DNA of 7,657 nucleotides from Bifidobacterium breve (GCA_943331415.1 CALQLM010000041.1:1-7657), one strand, 5' to 3'. Shown: positions 1 through 5,943, numbered from the stretch's first letter. Numbers and translations are program-made. The notes: generated by a model from the letters alone, not told the origin.

Positions 1-66
1 CTGATCACCAACATGCGTGGGTACTGGAATCTTGAGGCCATGCAGTTCGGGCAGGCGCCGGCCTGA
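1..66 (+). CDS. C-terminal tail of an unidentified protein (5' end outside window)
   Basis: Frame 1 is open from the first base and ends at TGA 64-66, giving a 21-residue tail that includes MRGYWNLEAMQFGQ. Most codons end in G or C, as in the neighbouring genes, and the next gene starts 2 nt after the stop, the spacing expected inside an operon. Too little is present to name a family. It is probably co-transcribed with the SDR that follows and may serve the same unknown pathway. The assignment rests on frame, codon bias and spacing only. Confidence 0.55.
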   Translation: MITNMRGYWNLEAMQFGQAPA

Positions 67-68
67 GC

Positions 69-938
69 GTGCCTGCTCTGCCACTTCGCGGAGTCGGTGC
101 CGTCATCGTCGGCGGTTCCCGCGGGGTAGGTGCCGCAGTCGCAACCCTGCTCGCCGAGCTGGGTGCCGGCGTGGTGATCAATGGCCGCGACGCCGACACC
201 GTCAACTCTGCGGTCAGCTCCATCATCGGCGCCGGAGGACGCGCTGTCGGAATGGCCGGTACTGCCGCCGATGATGTCGTCGCTACATCGTTGATCTCGT
301 TGTGCGAGAGTGAGTTCGGCCGAATCGACGCCCTGGTGAACTGTGCAGGCACCGCGGAACCGTACGGCTCGTCAATCCTCACCATCAGCCACCAGGAGTT
401 CAACGATCTGATCGACGTCCACCTCGGCACGGTGTTCGCCACCTGCCGCGCGGCCGCGCCCCGGATGGTCGCCCAGCGGCGCGGGTCGATCGTCAACACC
501 AGTTCCTTCGCCTTCCTTGGCGACTACGGAGGCACCGGGTATCCGGCCGGTAAGGGCGCGGTGAACGGACTGACCATGGCAATCGCGGCCGAACTCGCCG
601 AGCACGGTGTGCGCGCGAACATCGTCTGCCCGGGCGCCAAGACCCGATTGTCCACTGGGGCCGACTATGAACGGCAGATCGAGGAATTGCGTCGGCGCGG
701 CATGCTCGACGAGATCAGCGCACAGGGGGCGCTGAACGCCGCACCACCGGCGTACGCCGCATCGCTGTACGCCTATCTGGTCAGTGACCTTTCCGAGCGG
801 ATCACAGGTCAGATACTCATCGGCGCAGGCGGTTTCGTCGGCCGCTTTAACCGACCGTCTCCGATGCTGTTGGGCTACCGGGACCATGAGCATTCCCCGC
901 CGTGGTCTATCAACGAGATAGACGCCATGTTGTCCTGA
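69..938 (+). CDS. Short-chain dehydrogenase/reductase (SDR), NAD(P)-dependent
   Basis: This 289-residue classical-type SDR would oxidise an alcohol or reduce a ketone with NAD(P)H in the cytosol; the substrate cannot be read from sequence. The Rossmann glycine motif is GGSRGVG at residues 15-21, a variant of TGxxxGxG. NCAG at 91-94 replaces NNAG. The catalytic Ser is S145 in NTSS, and Y158 and K162 form YPAGK. The tetrad Asn position reads DVHLG, with His118 in place of Asn, a variant I recall in some SDRs such as the 17beta-HSD4 type. The C-terminal part after the LSERITGQ segment runs about 45 residues, and the usual VDGG is replaced by IGAGG. The GTG start at 69 lies 2 nt after the upstream stop without a strong Shine-Dalgarno sequence, so translation is probably coupled. 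The family is certain; the exact role is unknown. Confidence 0.92.
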   Translation: MPALPLRGVGAVIVGGSRGVGAAVATLLAELGAGVVINGRDADTVNSAVSSIIGAGGRAVGMAGTAADDVVATSLISLCESEFGRIDALVNCAGTAEPYGSSILTISHQEFNDLIDVHLGTVFATCRAAAPRMVAQRRGSIVNTSSFAFLGDYGGTGYPAGKGAVNGLTMAIAAELAEHGVRANIVCPGAKTRLSTGADYERQIEELRRRGMLDEISAQGALNAAPPAYAASLYAYLVSDLSERITGQILIGAGGFVGRFNRPSPMLLGYRDHEHSPPWSINEIDAMLS

Positions 939-947
939 GCCGAACCC

Positions 948-953
948 TATGCT
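948..953 (+). promoter_or_regulatory. Putative -10 element (TATGCT) for a leaderless HIT transcript
   Basis: TATGCT fits the mycobacterial TANNNT -10 pattern and ends 7 nt before the ATG at 961, so transcription would begin at or next to that A. There is no Shine-Dalgarno sequence before 961. This favours a leaderless mRNA and the 961 start over the ATG at 949, which lies inside the -10 itself. No good -35 is visible. Confidence 0.5.
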
Positions 954-960
954 GTGGCGC

Positions 961-1365
961 ATGGCCTCCGTCTTCACCATGATCATGAACCGCGAAATAC
1001 CGGGGCGATTCGTCTACGAAGACGATGACGCCGTGGCGTTTCTGACCATCGAGCCGATGACCCAGGGACACACGCTGGTGGTGCCGCGCTCCGAAGTGGA
1101 TCGATGGCAGGACGTCGAGGCGGGCTTGTTCAACCACGTCATGGCGGTCTCCCAGCGCGTCGGTAAGGCCGTATGCGCAGCTTTCGGTGCGGATCGAGCC
1201 GGCGTCATCATCGCCGGGTTGGAAGTACCCCATCTGCATGTGCACGTGTTCCCGGCGTTCAACCTCACGGACTTCGGTTTCGCCCACGTCAATCGCAACC
1301 CGTCGCCGGAATCCCTGGATGAGGCGCAGGCCAAGATCATCGCGGCACTCGCGGAACTCGACTGA
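961..1365 (+). CDS. HIT family protein (Rv0759c-like nucleotide hydrolase/transferase)
   Basis: This 134-residue histidine-triad protein belongs to a family that hydrolyses nucleoside phosphoramidates, AMP conjugates or dinucleotides in the cytosol. The triad is HLHVHVF at residues 91-97; by analogy with HINT proteins the middle His93 is the nucleophile. N-terminal [12 protein letters not shown] and [11 protein letters not shown] are typical HIT strands for nucleotide binding. The usual Asn-Gly...Gly-Gln stretch before the triad is replaced by AGLEVP, and the N-terminal CxxC zinc pair seen in many HIT proteins is absent. From memory, M. tuberculosis Rv0759c is very similar throughout and begins at the equivalent of 961, which supports this start. 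Its transcription seems independent of the upstream SDR (22 nt gap with its own -10). The physiological substrate is unknown. Confidence 0.93.
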   Translation: MASVFTMIMNREIPGRFVYEDDDAVAFLTIEPMTQGHTLVVPRSEVDRWQDVEAGLFNHVMAVSQRVGKAVCAAFGADRAGVIIAGLEVPHLHVHVFPAFNLTDFGFAHVNRNPSPESLDEAQAKIIAALAELD

Positions 1366-1388
1366 TCGGCAGATCCCGGCCATACACT
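1358..1388 (+). promoter_or_regulatory. Putative promoter (TCGACT - 19 nt - TACACT), leaderless
   Basis: TACACT at 1383-1388 matches TANNNT and ends 6 nt before the ATG at 1395. TCGACT at 1358-1363, one mismatch from TTGACT, lies 19 nt upstream and overlaps the end of the HIT gene. No Shine-Dalgarno sequence precedes the ATG, so a leaderless mRNA starting at A1395 is the natural reading. Spacing is slightly long. Confidence 0.5.
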
Positions 1389-1394
1389 TGAGAG

Positions 1395-2105
1395 ATGAAT
1401 CTGGCCAAGGCGCTCGTGGATCTTGCGACCGCGCCGGTGCGGGTAAGTCTTGCCGCGGCGGATGCCGGGCTGGTGGTCGCCGAAGCCGCCGTTGAATTCG
1501 CCAAGAACAGCCTGGGCGACGCGGAATTCCCCTCACCGCGCGACTCTGTCATTCACCTACTCGGCCTCGACGAAACCCTTGAGCGCGCGAACAAGTTCGC
1601 CTCCCTCATCGAAGATGACGCACCGCTGGGACGGGCACTGGCGCCGGACGGCCCGGTTGACCGCTTAATGCGCCCCGGCGGCCTGATCGACCGTCTCACC
1701 GCACCGGATGGCGTGCTGGACCGGATGACCGCGGAAGGCGGCGGGTTGGATCGGGCGCTAGCGCCCGGCGGCCTGGTCGAGCAGCTATTGGCCGAGGACG
1801 GCCTTGTCGAGCGGCTGCTGTCCGAAGACGGCCTGGCTGACCGCCTGCTCGCCGAGGACGGGCTGATCGACAAGCTCACCGCCCGCAACGGGCCGCTCGA
1901 GCAGCTGGCAGATGTGGCCGACACCCTCAACCGCTTGGCACCCGGACTCGAAGCCCTGGCACCGACCATCGAGCTGCTTCGTGAAGCGGTCACCACGTTG
2001 GCCATGGTGGTCAATCCATTGAGCGATATCGCCGGCCGGATCCCGCTACCCGGGCGCCGCCTCTGGCCGTTCAACTCCGATCGGTTGGTCGACGGCGAGG
2101 AATGA
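1395..2105 (+). CDS. Hypothetical protein with ten tandem decapeptide repeats
   Basis: I do not recognise this 236-residue protein. Residues 1-40 are Ala/Val/Leu-rich and look like amphipathic helix, with no clear signal peptide or membrane span. Residues 71-170 are ten consecutive 10-residue units with no insertion or deletion. The approximate consensus is L-[LT]-A-[EP]-[DG]-G-[LVP]-[VIL]-[DE]-R, for example LLAEDGLVER, LLSEDGLADR and LLAEDGLIDK. Gly at unit position 6 occurs in nine of ten units and a hydrophobic residue at position 1 in all. Residues 171-210 look helical again, and the tail has the basic proline segment IPLPGRR followed by WPF. The repeats are acidic on one face with a basic residue closing most units, suggesting a regular solenoid or extended scaffold, but the fold is my inference. 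The gene is leaderless-like, 29 nt after the HIT gene. A cytosolic or envelope-associated structural role is possible; no enzymatic motif is visible. Confidence 0.88.
   Translation: MNLAKALVDLATAPVRVSLAAADAGLVVAEAAVEFAKNSLGDAEFPSPRDSVIHLLGLDETLERANKFASLIEDDAPLGRALAPDGPVDRLMRPGGLIDRLTAPDGVLDRMTAEGGGLDRALAPGGLVEQLLAEDGLVERLLSEDGLADRLLAEDGLIDKLTARNGPLEQLADVADTLNRLAPGLEALAPTIELLREAVTTLAMVVNPLSDIAGRIPLPGRRLWPFNSDRLVDGEE
1605..1904 (+). repeat. Ten in-frame 30-bp coding repeats (decapeptide array)
   Basis: Exactly 300 bp encode the ten decapeptides of the hypothetical protein. At DNA level the best-conserved copies are units 7 to 9 (1785-1874), where GCCGAGGACGG-type blocks recur every 30 bp; the outer units have diverged. 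The perfect periodicity with diverged bases points to old amplification under protein-level constraint, not a recent slippage tract. Confidence 0.85.
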
Positions 2106-2116
2106 CCGGATAGGCT
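2089..2116 (+). promoter_or_regulatory. Candidate tRNA promoter (TCGACG - 16 nt - TAGGCT)
   Basis: TAGGCT at 2111-2116 fits TANNNT and TCGACG at 2089-2094 resembles TTGACG, separated by 16 nt. Initiation near 2123 would give a leader of about 27 nt before the mature tRNA. The -35 lies in the last codons of the decapeptide-repeat gene. Assigned on pattern and position only. Confidence 0.35.
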
Positions 2117-2149
2117 CTTTTCTCGGCCGGTTGCCGCTGGCGCCGCCAG

Positions 2150-2221
2150 GCCTCCTTAGCTCAGTGGTAGAGCACTCGCCTTGTAAGCGAAAGGTCGTCA
2201 GTTCAATCCTGACAGGAGGCT
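2150..2221 (+). tRNA. tRNA-Thr (anticodon TGT)
   Basis: A complete cloverleaf can be drawn. The acceptor stem GCCTCCT (2150-2156) pairs perfectly with AGGAGGC (2214-2220). The D-stem is GCTC/GAGC (2159-2162, 2170-2173). The anticodon loop is CTTGTAA (2180-2186) with anticodon TGT at 2182-2184. The T-stem GTCAG/CTGAC (2197-2201, 2209-2213) encloses TTCAATC. The variable loop is 5 nt and the discriminator is T2221. The outermost anticodon-stem pair (2175-2191) is C/A, so that stem has four Watson-Crick pairs. CCA is not encoded and must be added after transcription. The anticodon reads ACA and probably other ACN codons. Confidence 0.95.
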
Positions 2222-2246
2222 CGTCAGTTCAATCCTGACGGGAAGA
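2195..2246 (+). repeat. Tandem duplication of the tRNA T-arm/3' end (two 26-bp units)
   Basis: Bases 2195-2213, which span the end of the variable loop and the T-arm, recur exactly at 2221-2239. Extended to the full 26-bp unit (2195-2220 and 2221-2246), 23 of 26 positions match, with differences at the 20th, 24th and 26th. The second copy keeps the GTCAG/CTGAC hairpin but can no longer pair with the acceptor strand, so it is a fragment, not a second tRNA. It directly abuts the stop codon of the convergent flavoprotein gene. Confidence 0.9.
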
Positions 2247-3446
2247 TCAGCGTCCGGCTGTGACTCTGTCCACCAGTTCACGGGCGAGCGCAAAAGCTGA
2301 TGTCGCTGCCGGCGACGGTGCGTTGCGCACATAGGCAACGCGGCCCTGCTGGGCGATGACGAAGTCATCGACCAGGGAACCGTCTCGTCCGACGGCCTGA
2401 GCCCGCACGCCCGCATGGGAGGTTCCGTCGAGATCCGTCACCGACAGGTCTGGCATATAGCGGGCAGCCGCGGCGACGAACGCCCGCCGACTGGCGGCCA
2501 TCCGCATCTCCTCGATGCCGACCCGCCAGTACCGCCGCGCCACCCGCCAGGTTCCGGGCCAGGTCAACGATTCCCGGGTATCACGCCAGCTAACACGACG
2601 AAGAGAATAGGCATCGCGGGCAGCTACCATCATCGCGGTCGGCCCGAGCGTCACCCCGCCGCCGACATGTTTGGTGATGTGCACGCCGAGAAACGGTAAC
2701 TCCGGGTCCGGCACCGGATAGATCATTCCCTTCAGCCTCGGACTCGTGGTCGGCTTCAGGCCGAGATAGGCACCGCGAAACGGAACAATCTGCGGATCGC
2801 GCGGGGCGCCGGCCGCGCGAGCCAACCGATCAGCCCACAATCCGGCACATACGATGACCGTTCGCGCCGCCACCGGACCCTCTGCGGTGTGAACCACCGC
2901 GGGGTCCGCGCCTGCGACCGAGGTCACCTCAGTACCGAACCGTACATCCACTCCATCGTCGGACAACTGACGGGCCAGGCAACGGGCCACGGCCGCATAG
3001 TCGACGATTCCGGTGTTGGGGGCGTGCAGGGCCTGCAGCCCAACGGCATTGGGCTCGATATCGGTAATTTCGGCACCGCCGATTCGCCGCAGACCGGGGA
3101 CTGCATTGGCGATTCCACGCGCTTCCAGCTCATCGAGTCGGGGTAACTCGTCGGTTGAGAGCGCCACGATCAACTTGCCGCACCGCTCATGGGGAATCGC
3201 GTTCCGTTCGCAGTACTCGTACATCAGCCGCGCACCCTCGACGCATAGCCGTGCCTTCAATGAGCCAGGTTGGTAGTAGATCCCGCCATGGATCACCCCG
3301 GAGTTGCGTCCGGTCTGATGCTGAGCGGGGGCAGACTCCCGTTCCAGCACCGCCACCGAGTCGTGCGGGTGGCGCAATTTCCACTCCCGCGCCACGGCGA
3401 GACCGACGATCCCCGCGCCGACAACCACAAGATCGTGTTGCTCCAC
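2247..3446 (-). CDS. lhgO: L-2-hydroxyglutarate oxidase-like FAD-dependent oxidoreductase
   Basis: This 399-residue protein of the DAO/LhgO flavoprotein family most likely oxidises L-2-hydroxyglutarate to 2-oxoglutarate, passing electrons from FAD to quinone or oxygen. The FAD dinucleotide fold begins immediately: VVVGAGIVG with GxGxxG at 10-15, and Glu35 ending the second strand for ribose binding. The family block TGRNSGVIHGGIYY lies at 45-58. The C-terminal block AGVRAQAVGRDGSLVDDF at about 345-362 is strongly LhgO-like. Length is close to E. coli LhgO (about 420). The start is GTG 3446, because upstream in-frame codons encode low-complexity Ser/Arg/Pro sequence and would run through the divergent gene. 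A TACGGT -10 ends 6 nt before this GTG. Convergent with tRNA-Thr. Substrate assignment comes from family resemblance; another 2-hydroxyacid is possible. Confidence 0.8.
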   Translation of the reverse strand: MEQHDLVVVGAGIVGLAVAREWKLRHPHDSVAVLERESAPAQHQTGRNSGVIHGGIYYQPGSLKARLCVEGARLMYEYCERNAIPHERCGKLIVALSTDELPRLDELEARGIANAVPGLRRIGGAEITDIEPNAVGLQALHAPNTGIVDYAAVARCLARQLSDDGVDVRFGTEVTSVAGADPAVVHTAEGPVAARTVIVCAGLWADRLARAAGAPRDPQIVPFRGAYLGLKPTTSPRLKGMIYPVPDPELPFLGVHITKHVGGGVTLGPTAMMVAARDAYSLRRVSWRDTRESLTWPGTWRVARRYWRVGIEEMRMAASRRAFVAAAARYMPDLSVTDLDGTSHAGVRAQAVGRDGSLVDDFVIAQQGRVAYVRNAPSPAATSAFALARELVDRVTAGR

Positions 3447-3452
3447 GTCTGA

Positions 3453-3458
3453 ACCGTA
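3453..3458 (-). promoter_or_regulatory. Putative -10 (TACGGT) for a leaderless flavoprotein mRNA
   Basis: Read on the minus strand, TACGGT matches TANNNT and is followed by 6 nt and then the GTG at 3446. No Shine-Dalgarno sequence is present in the short gap. This supports GTG 3446 as both transcription and translation start. No clear -35 was found. Confidence 0.45.
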
Positions 3459-3524
3459 TCGCCACGTGCGTTTGCCGGCATTCCCGGACGCCGCTGAACC
3501 AGTTAGAGCAATCATGGCAAAGGT

Positions 3525-3554
3525 TTTACCGATAGCTGACGGGGGTGCTAACGT
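3525..3554 (+). promoter_or_regulatory. Putative promoter (TTTACC - 18 nt - TAACGT)
   Basis: TTTACC (3525-3530) and TAACGT (3549-3554) are spaced by 18 nt in the divergent intergenic region. Initiation near 3561 would leave a leader of about 50 nt before the GTG at 3610. The upstream in-frame ATG at 3514 would fall before this start site, which favours the shorter protein. Confidence 0.4.
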
Positions 3555-3597
3555 TCGCGACGGATCAACGACGTCACCATTGAACATCCCGCTCGCG

Positions 3598-3604
3598 AAG
3601 GGAG
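3598..3604 (+). promoter_or_regulatory. Shine-Dalgarno AAGGGAG deciding the GTG 3610 start
   Basis: AAGGGAG is complementary to the 16S rRNA 3' end and lies 5 nt upstream of GTG 3610. The alternative in-frame starts at 3466 and 3514 have no comparable site. Confidence 0.6.
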
Positions 3605-3609
3605 CAGCC

Positions 3610-4032
3610 GTGCTCAGCTCGGCCACCACCACGGGCGGTGTCGAACACCAATCACCGACGCCGGGCGGGATGCTGGCCGGGATGCTGGCCGACCGCGACC
3701 GGCTGACCCGTCTGCTCAGAGGCCTTGCGGCTGAACTCGACGAAATCGACCGCCGGCTGTCCGACATCAGTTGGCAGCGCGCGCGTGGCGCCGCCGTCAG
3801 CGGTGGCGAGACGCTCCGCGATCACGCAGCGCTCGAGGTTCAACGCGATCAGCTGACCGCCCGATTGCACGCGATGGCCGGACAGCTCAACCACCTCGAT
3901 GTGGTGCTCTCCGACCTCAGAGGTCGACCTCAATTGCCCGCCGCGAGGGTGGGCACGTGCCCGCACTGCGGATACCCCAGTCTTGGGTCGGGACTGTGCG
4001 CCTATTGCCGACCGCACCTGCTTACCCGTTAA
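3610..4032 (+). CDS. Hypothetical coiled-coil protein with C-terminal zinc ribbon
   Basis: I do not recognise this 140-residue protein. After a flexible Ser/Thr/Gly-rich start (1-20), residues 23-55 and 68-104 form two long amphipathic helices rich in Leu, Arg and Asp/Glu, such as DRLTRLLRGLAAELDEIDRR, likely an antiparallel coiled-coil hairpin. The C-terminus holds Cys117, Cys120, Cys130 and Cys133 as CPHC-x9-CAYC, a short zinc-ribbon knuckle, ending in a basic tail. Together this suggests a small adaptor or nucleic-acid/protein-binding factor, similar in layout (not in recognised sequence) to two-helix plus zinc-finger regulators. The GTG start is set by the AAGGGAG site and by a promoter inside the longer reading frame. 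Its last 11 bp overlap the 3' end of the convergent ammonium transporter gene. Function unknown. Confidence 0.82.
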   Translation: MLSSATTTGGVEHQSPTPGGMLAGMLADRDRLTRLLRGLAAELDEIDRRLSDISWQRARGAAVSGGETLRDHAALEVQRDQLTARLHAMAGQLNHLDVVLSDLRGRPQLPAARVGTCPHCGYPSLGSGLCAYCRPHLLTR

Positions 4033-5329
4033 GAACGCCCTCGTCGCCGTCACCGGGTCGTGGTCGGTCGCCGAACAATGTCCGACGTGCCTGCTGATTT
4101 CCATAGACACCCTCGGCGTACGCGGTCTCGGCGTGCTGGGTGAAGTCGACACCGCTGGCCTCGTCCTCAGGGCTGAGGCGGAACCCCATGACCCGATCGA
4201 TCAACTTCGCCAGTACGAAGCTCACCGTGAAGGCATAGACCGCGACCACAGCCATCGCCAGAGCCTGCTTTCCGAGCAGGCCCAGACCACCCCCGAAGAA
4301 GAGTCCATTCGGCCCTCCGGTCATCACCTCGGTGGCGAGCAGACCAATCAGCAGGACACCGACGACACCGCCGACGAAGTGGACACCGACGACATCCAAA
4401 GAGTCGTCGTAATTCAGTTTGAACTTCAAACCGATCGCAAATGAGCACACGATTCCCGCCAGCAGGCCCACGACAGCGGAACCGAATGTATTCACCGTGC
4501 CGCAAGACGGTGTGATCGCCACCAGTCCGGCCACGACTCCCGAGGCGGCACCGAAAGTGGTCGGCTTGCCATCCCTTATCTGTTCGACCGAGAGCCACCC
4601 AAGCATGCCCAGACAACCCGCGACCAAGGTGTTCAAGAAAATTGCCGATGCGAGTCCGTTGGCGGCCAACGCCGAGCCGGCATTGAACCCGAACCATCCG
4701 AACCACAGCAGTCCGACACCGAGCAATACAAACGGAAGGTTGTGCGGCCGCATCGCCTCCACCTTGAAACCGATTCGCGGTCCCAAGACGAGTGCCAGCG
4801 CGAGCGCCGAGGATCCGGAGACGACCTCAACGACAAGGCCACCCGCATAATCCAGCACGCCCATTTTGAACAGCCAGCCGCCGGGTGCCCACACCCAATG
4901 CGCGACAACGGAATACACCACGATCGACCAGATCGGTACAAAAACCATCCAGGCCGCGAACTTGGCACGGTCGGCAATCGCACCACTGATCAGCGCCGCA
5001 GTGATGATCGCAAAACTCAACTGGAAGGTCGCGTACAGCAATTCCGGGACTGAACCGCGGGCCGTGTCCGGGCCTATCCCCTGCATGCCCGCATGCGCCA
5101 ACCCCCCGATGAATCCACCGCCGGGGCCGTCGGAGAACGCCAGCGAATAGCCCACCAGCAGCCACGCCACCGTGACCAGCGGGATGGAGATGAAGCTCAT
5201 CATGATCATGTTGAGCACACCGGTGGTGCGCACCATGCCGCCGTAGAAGATCGCCAGCCCCGGCGTCATCAGCAGGACCAGGGCGGTGCTGGTGAGCAGC
5301 CATGCGGTGGCGGCGGGATCGATGTCCAC
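4022..5329 (-). CDS. amt: Ammonium transporter (Amt family) with Glu at the first pore-His site
   Basis: This 435-residue inner-membrane Amt protein conducts ammonium into the cell, with about 11 transmembrane helices. From GTG 5329 the numbering coincides with my memory of mature E. coli AmtB through the core: Asp160 (MGVLDYAGG), Trp212, Phe215 and Ser219 in WFGWFGFNAGS, with gate Phe106 in FQLSFAII. The second pore histidine is present in VVGVHFVGG (317), but the first is Glu168 (LVVEVVSG). RPHNLPFVLLG, AASGVVAGLVAITP and the C-terminal GVDFTQHAETAY, the region that contacts PII/GlnK, are typical. About 28 polar residues follow it. The start is chosen because AAGGAG sits 8 nt upstream of GTG 5329; earlier in-frame GTG/ATG codons at 5392 and 5389 lack a ribosome site. 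No glnK follows. The nearest minus-strand neighbour upstream ends 113 nt away. Confidence 0.95.
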   Translation of the reverse strand: MDIDPAATAWLLTSTALVLLMTPGLAIFYGGMVRTTGVLNMIMMSFISIPLVTVAWLLVGYSLAFSDGPGGGFIGGLAHAGMQGIGPDTARGSVPELLYATFQLSFAIITAALISGAIADRAKFAAWMVFVPIWSIVVYSVVAHWVWAPGGWLFKMGVLDYAGGLVVEVVSGSSALALALVLGPRIGFKVEAMRPHNLPFVLLGVGLLWFGWFGFNAGSALAANGLASAIFLNTLVAGCLGMLGWLSVEQIRDGKPTTFGAASGVVAGLVAITPSCGTVNTFGSAVVGLLAGIVCSFAIGLKFKLNYDDSLDVVGVHFVGGVVGVLLIGLLATEVMTGGPNGLFFGGGLGLLGKQALAMAVVAVYAFTVSFVLAKLIDRVMGFRLSPEDEASGVDFTQHAETAYAEGVYGNQQARRTLFGDRPRPGDGDEGVLNG

Positions 5330-5337
5330 CTGTACGA

Positions 5338-5343
5338 CTCCTT
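5338..5343 (-). promoter_or_regulatory. Strong Shine-Dalgarno AAGGAG deciding the amt start
   Basis: On the minus strand AAGGAG is followed by 8 nt and GTG 5329. This is the best ribosome site in the leader and places the start just before DIDPAATAW, the usual Amt N-terminus. Confidence 0.75.
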
Positions 5344-5369
5344 CGATGGCAGCGCTGATTTTCCAGTAG

Positions 5370-5400
5370 ACGGTAGACCTGCTCGGCATCACATCCGCAA
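5370..5400 (-). promoter_or_regulatory. Candidate amt promoter (TTGCGG - 19 nt - TACCGT)
   Basis: On the minus strand TTGCGG (5400-5395) and TACCGT (5375-5370) lie 19 nt apart, predicting initiation near 5362 and a leader of about 33 nt. The spacing is long and the -35 weak. I see no convincing GlnR box, although mycobacterial amt genes are often nitrogen-controlled. Confidence 0.28.
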
Positions 5401-5442
5401 CCGACGCACCGCTACGTCACCCTAGAGAATTGCCCGCAGAGT

Positions 5443-5943
5443 TCACCACCCCGAGGAGTCCGGGCCGCCCTTGAACGGACCGACGACCCCGCTGGTGATC
5501 CAGCCACCGTAGAACCCGCCCGGCTGCGCCACCACGACCTCCCCGTCGACAGTGCAGCGGTCAACCTGGCCTGCCATGACGGCGATAGCGCCGGCGATCG
5601 GCGCGAACCCCGGCGTGGGGTTGGGGTAACTCCACGCCGCCTTCGGGCCCACCTTCTCTTCGGTGACGAGGTCGAAGTACCGGGCCTGGCCCTTCCACTC
5701 GCACCAGGACTGGCCGGGAGCGTCACGGAGGACTCCATCGGCGAACGCCGAGCGCGGCAGGTAATAGGTCGGCGGGTGGCTGGTTTCCAATACCCGCCAG
5801 CCGTGGTCGCTTGACGCAATCACCTCGCCGCCGAGCTCAACGGTGATCCGCCCGGTGAACGCTTCCAGCCGAGGGGGACGCGGGTAATCCCAGACCGACT
5901 CCTGGCCGGGTCCCGGGGTTTCGGGCGTCGGGCGCGCAGTCAT
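5443..5943 (-). CDS. DUF427 domain protein
   Basis: This 166-residue protein carries the DUF427 signature: ESVWDYPRPPR at 15-25, an early beta-strand segment around ITVELGGEVIASS, SWCEWKG in the middle, then AWSYPNP and the Gly-rich QPGGFYGGW near the C-terminus. Members are small, mostly beta proteins without an established reaction, common in actinobacteria and often beside oxidoreductases. No signal peptide or membrane span is present, so it should be cytosolic. Its ATG overlaps the stop of the SDR upstream as ATGA, so the two are translated from one mRNA and probably act on the same substrate or pathway. That functional link is inference; the family call is secure. Confidence 0.9.
   Translation of the reverse strand: MTARPTPETPGPGQESVWDYPRPPRLEAFTGRITVELGGEVIASSDHGWRVLETSHPPTYYLPRSAFADGVLRDAPGQSWCEWKGQARYFDLVTEEKVGPKAAWSYPNPTPGFAPIAGAIAVMAGQVDRCTVDGEVVVAQPGGFYGGWITSGVVGPFKGGPDSSGW

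Noticed and set aside
949..960. ATG 949 as the HIT protein start
   Set aside because: It lies inside the TATGCT -10 element, and the family N-terminus aligns with ATG 961.
1553..2074. Antisense Ser/Arg-rich frame across the decapeptide array
   Set aside because: Its apparent repeats are the reverse reading of the real array; it has no start context, and the plus frame has the promoter and normal composition.
2137..2149. Hairpin CTGGC-GCC-GCCAG as a terminator of the decapeptide gene
   Set aside because: The stem is only 5 bp, no T-tract follows, and it abuts the mature tRNA 5' end, so it is more likely part of the tRNA leader or chance.
2222..2246. A second tRNA or an integrated element downstream of tRNA-Thr
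   Set aside because: Only the T-arm and a diverged 3' acceptor strand are duplicated; there is no anticodon or D-arm, no integrase, and no DNA between the copies.
3466..3609. Longer start (3466 or 3514) for the zinc-ribbon protein
   Set aside because: No ribosome site at either codon, a plausible promoter lies inside the extension, and AAGGGAG sits at the right distance from GTG 3610.
3447..3767. Upstream extension of the flavoprotein frame to 3767
   Set aside because: The extra 107 residues are low-complexity Ser/Arg/Pro/Ala with no homology, they run antisense through the zinc-ribbon gene, and the FAD-binding strand begins immediately after GTG 3446.
4167..5303. Long Arg/His-rich frames on both strands within amt
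   Set aside because: They are antisense or shifted shadows of a well-conserved membrane protein, as expected in GC-rich DNA.
5330..5392. Longer Amt starting at 5392 or 5389
   Set aside because: No Shine-Dalgarno sequence there, while AAGGAG precedes GTG 5329 and the shorter start gives core numbering identical to AmtB.
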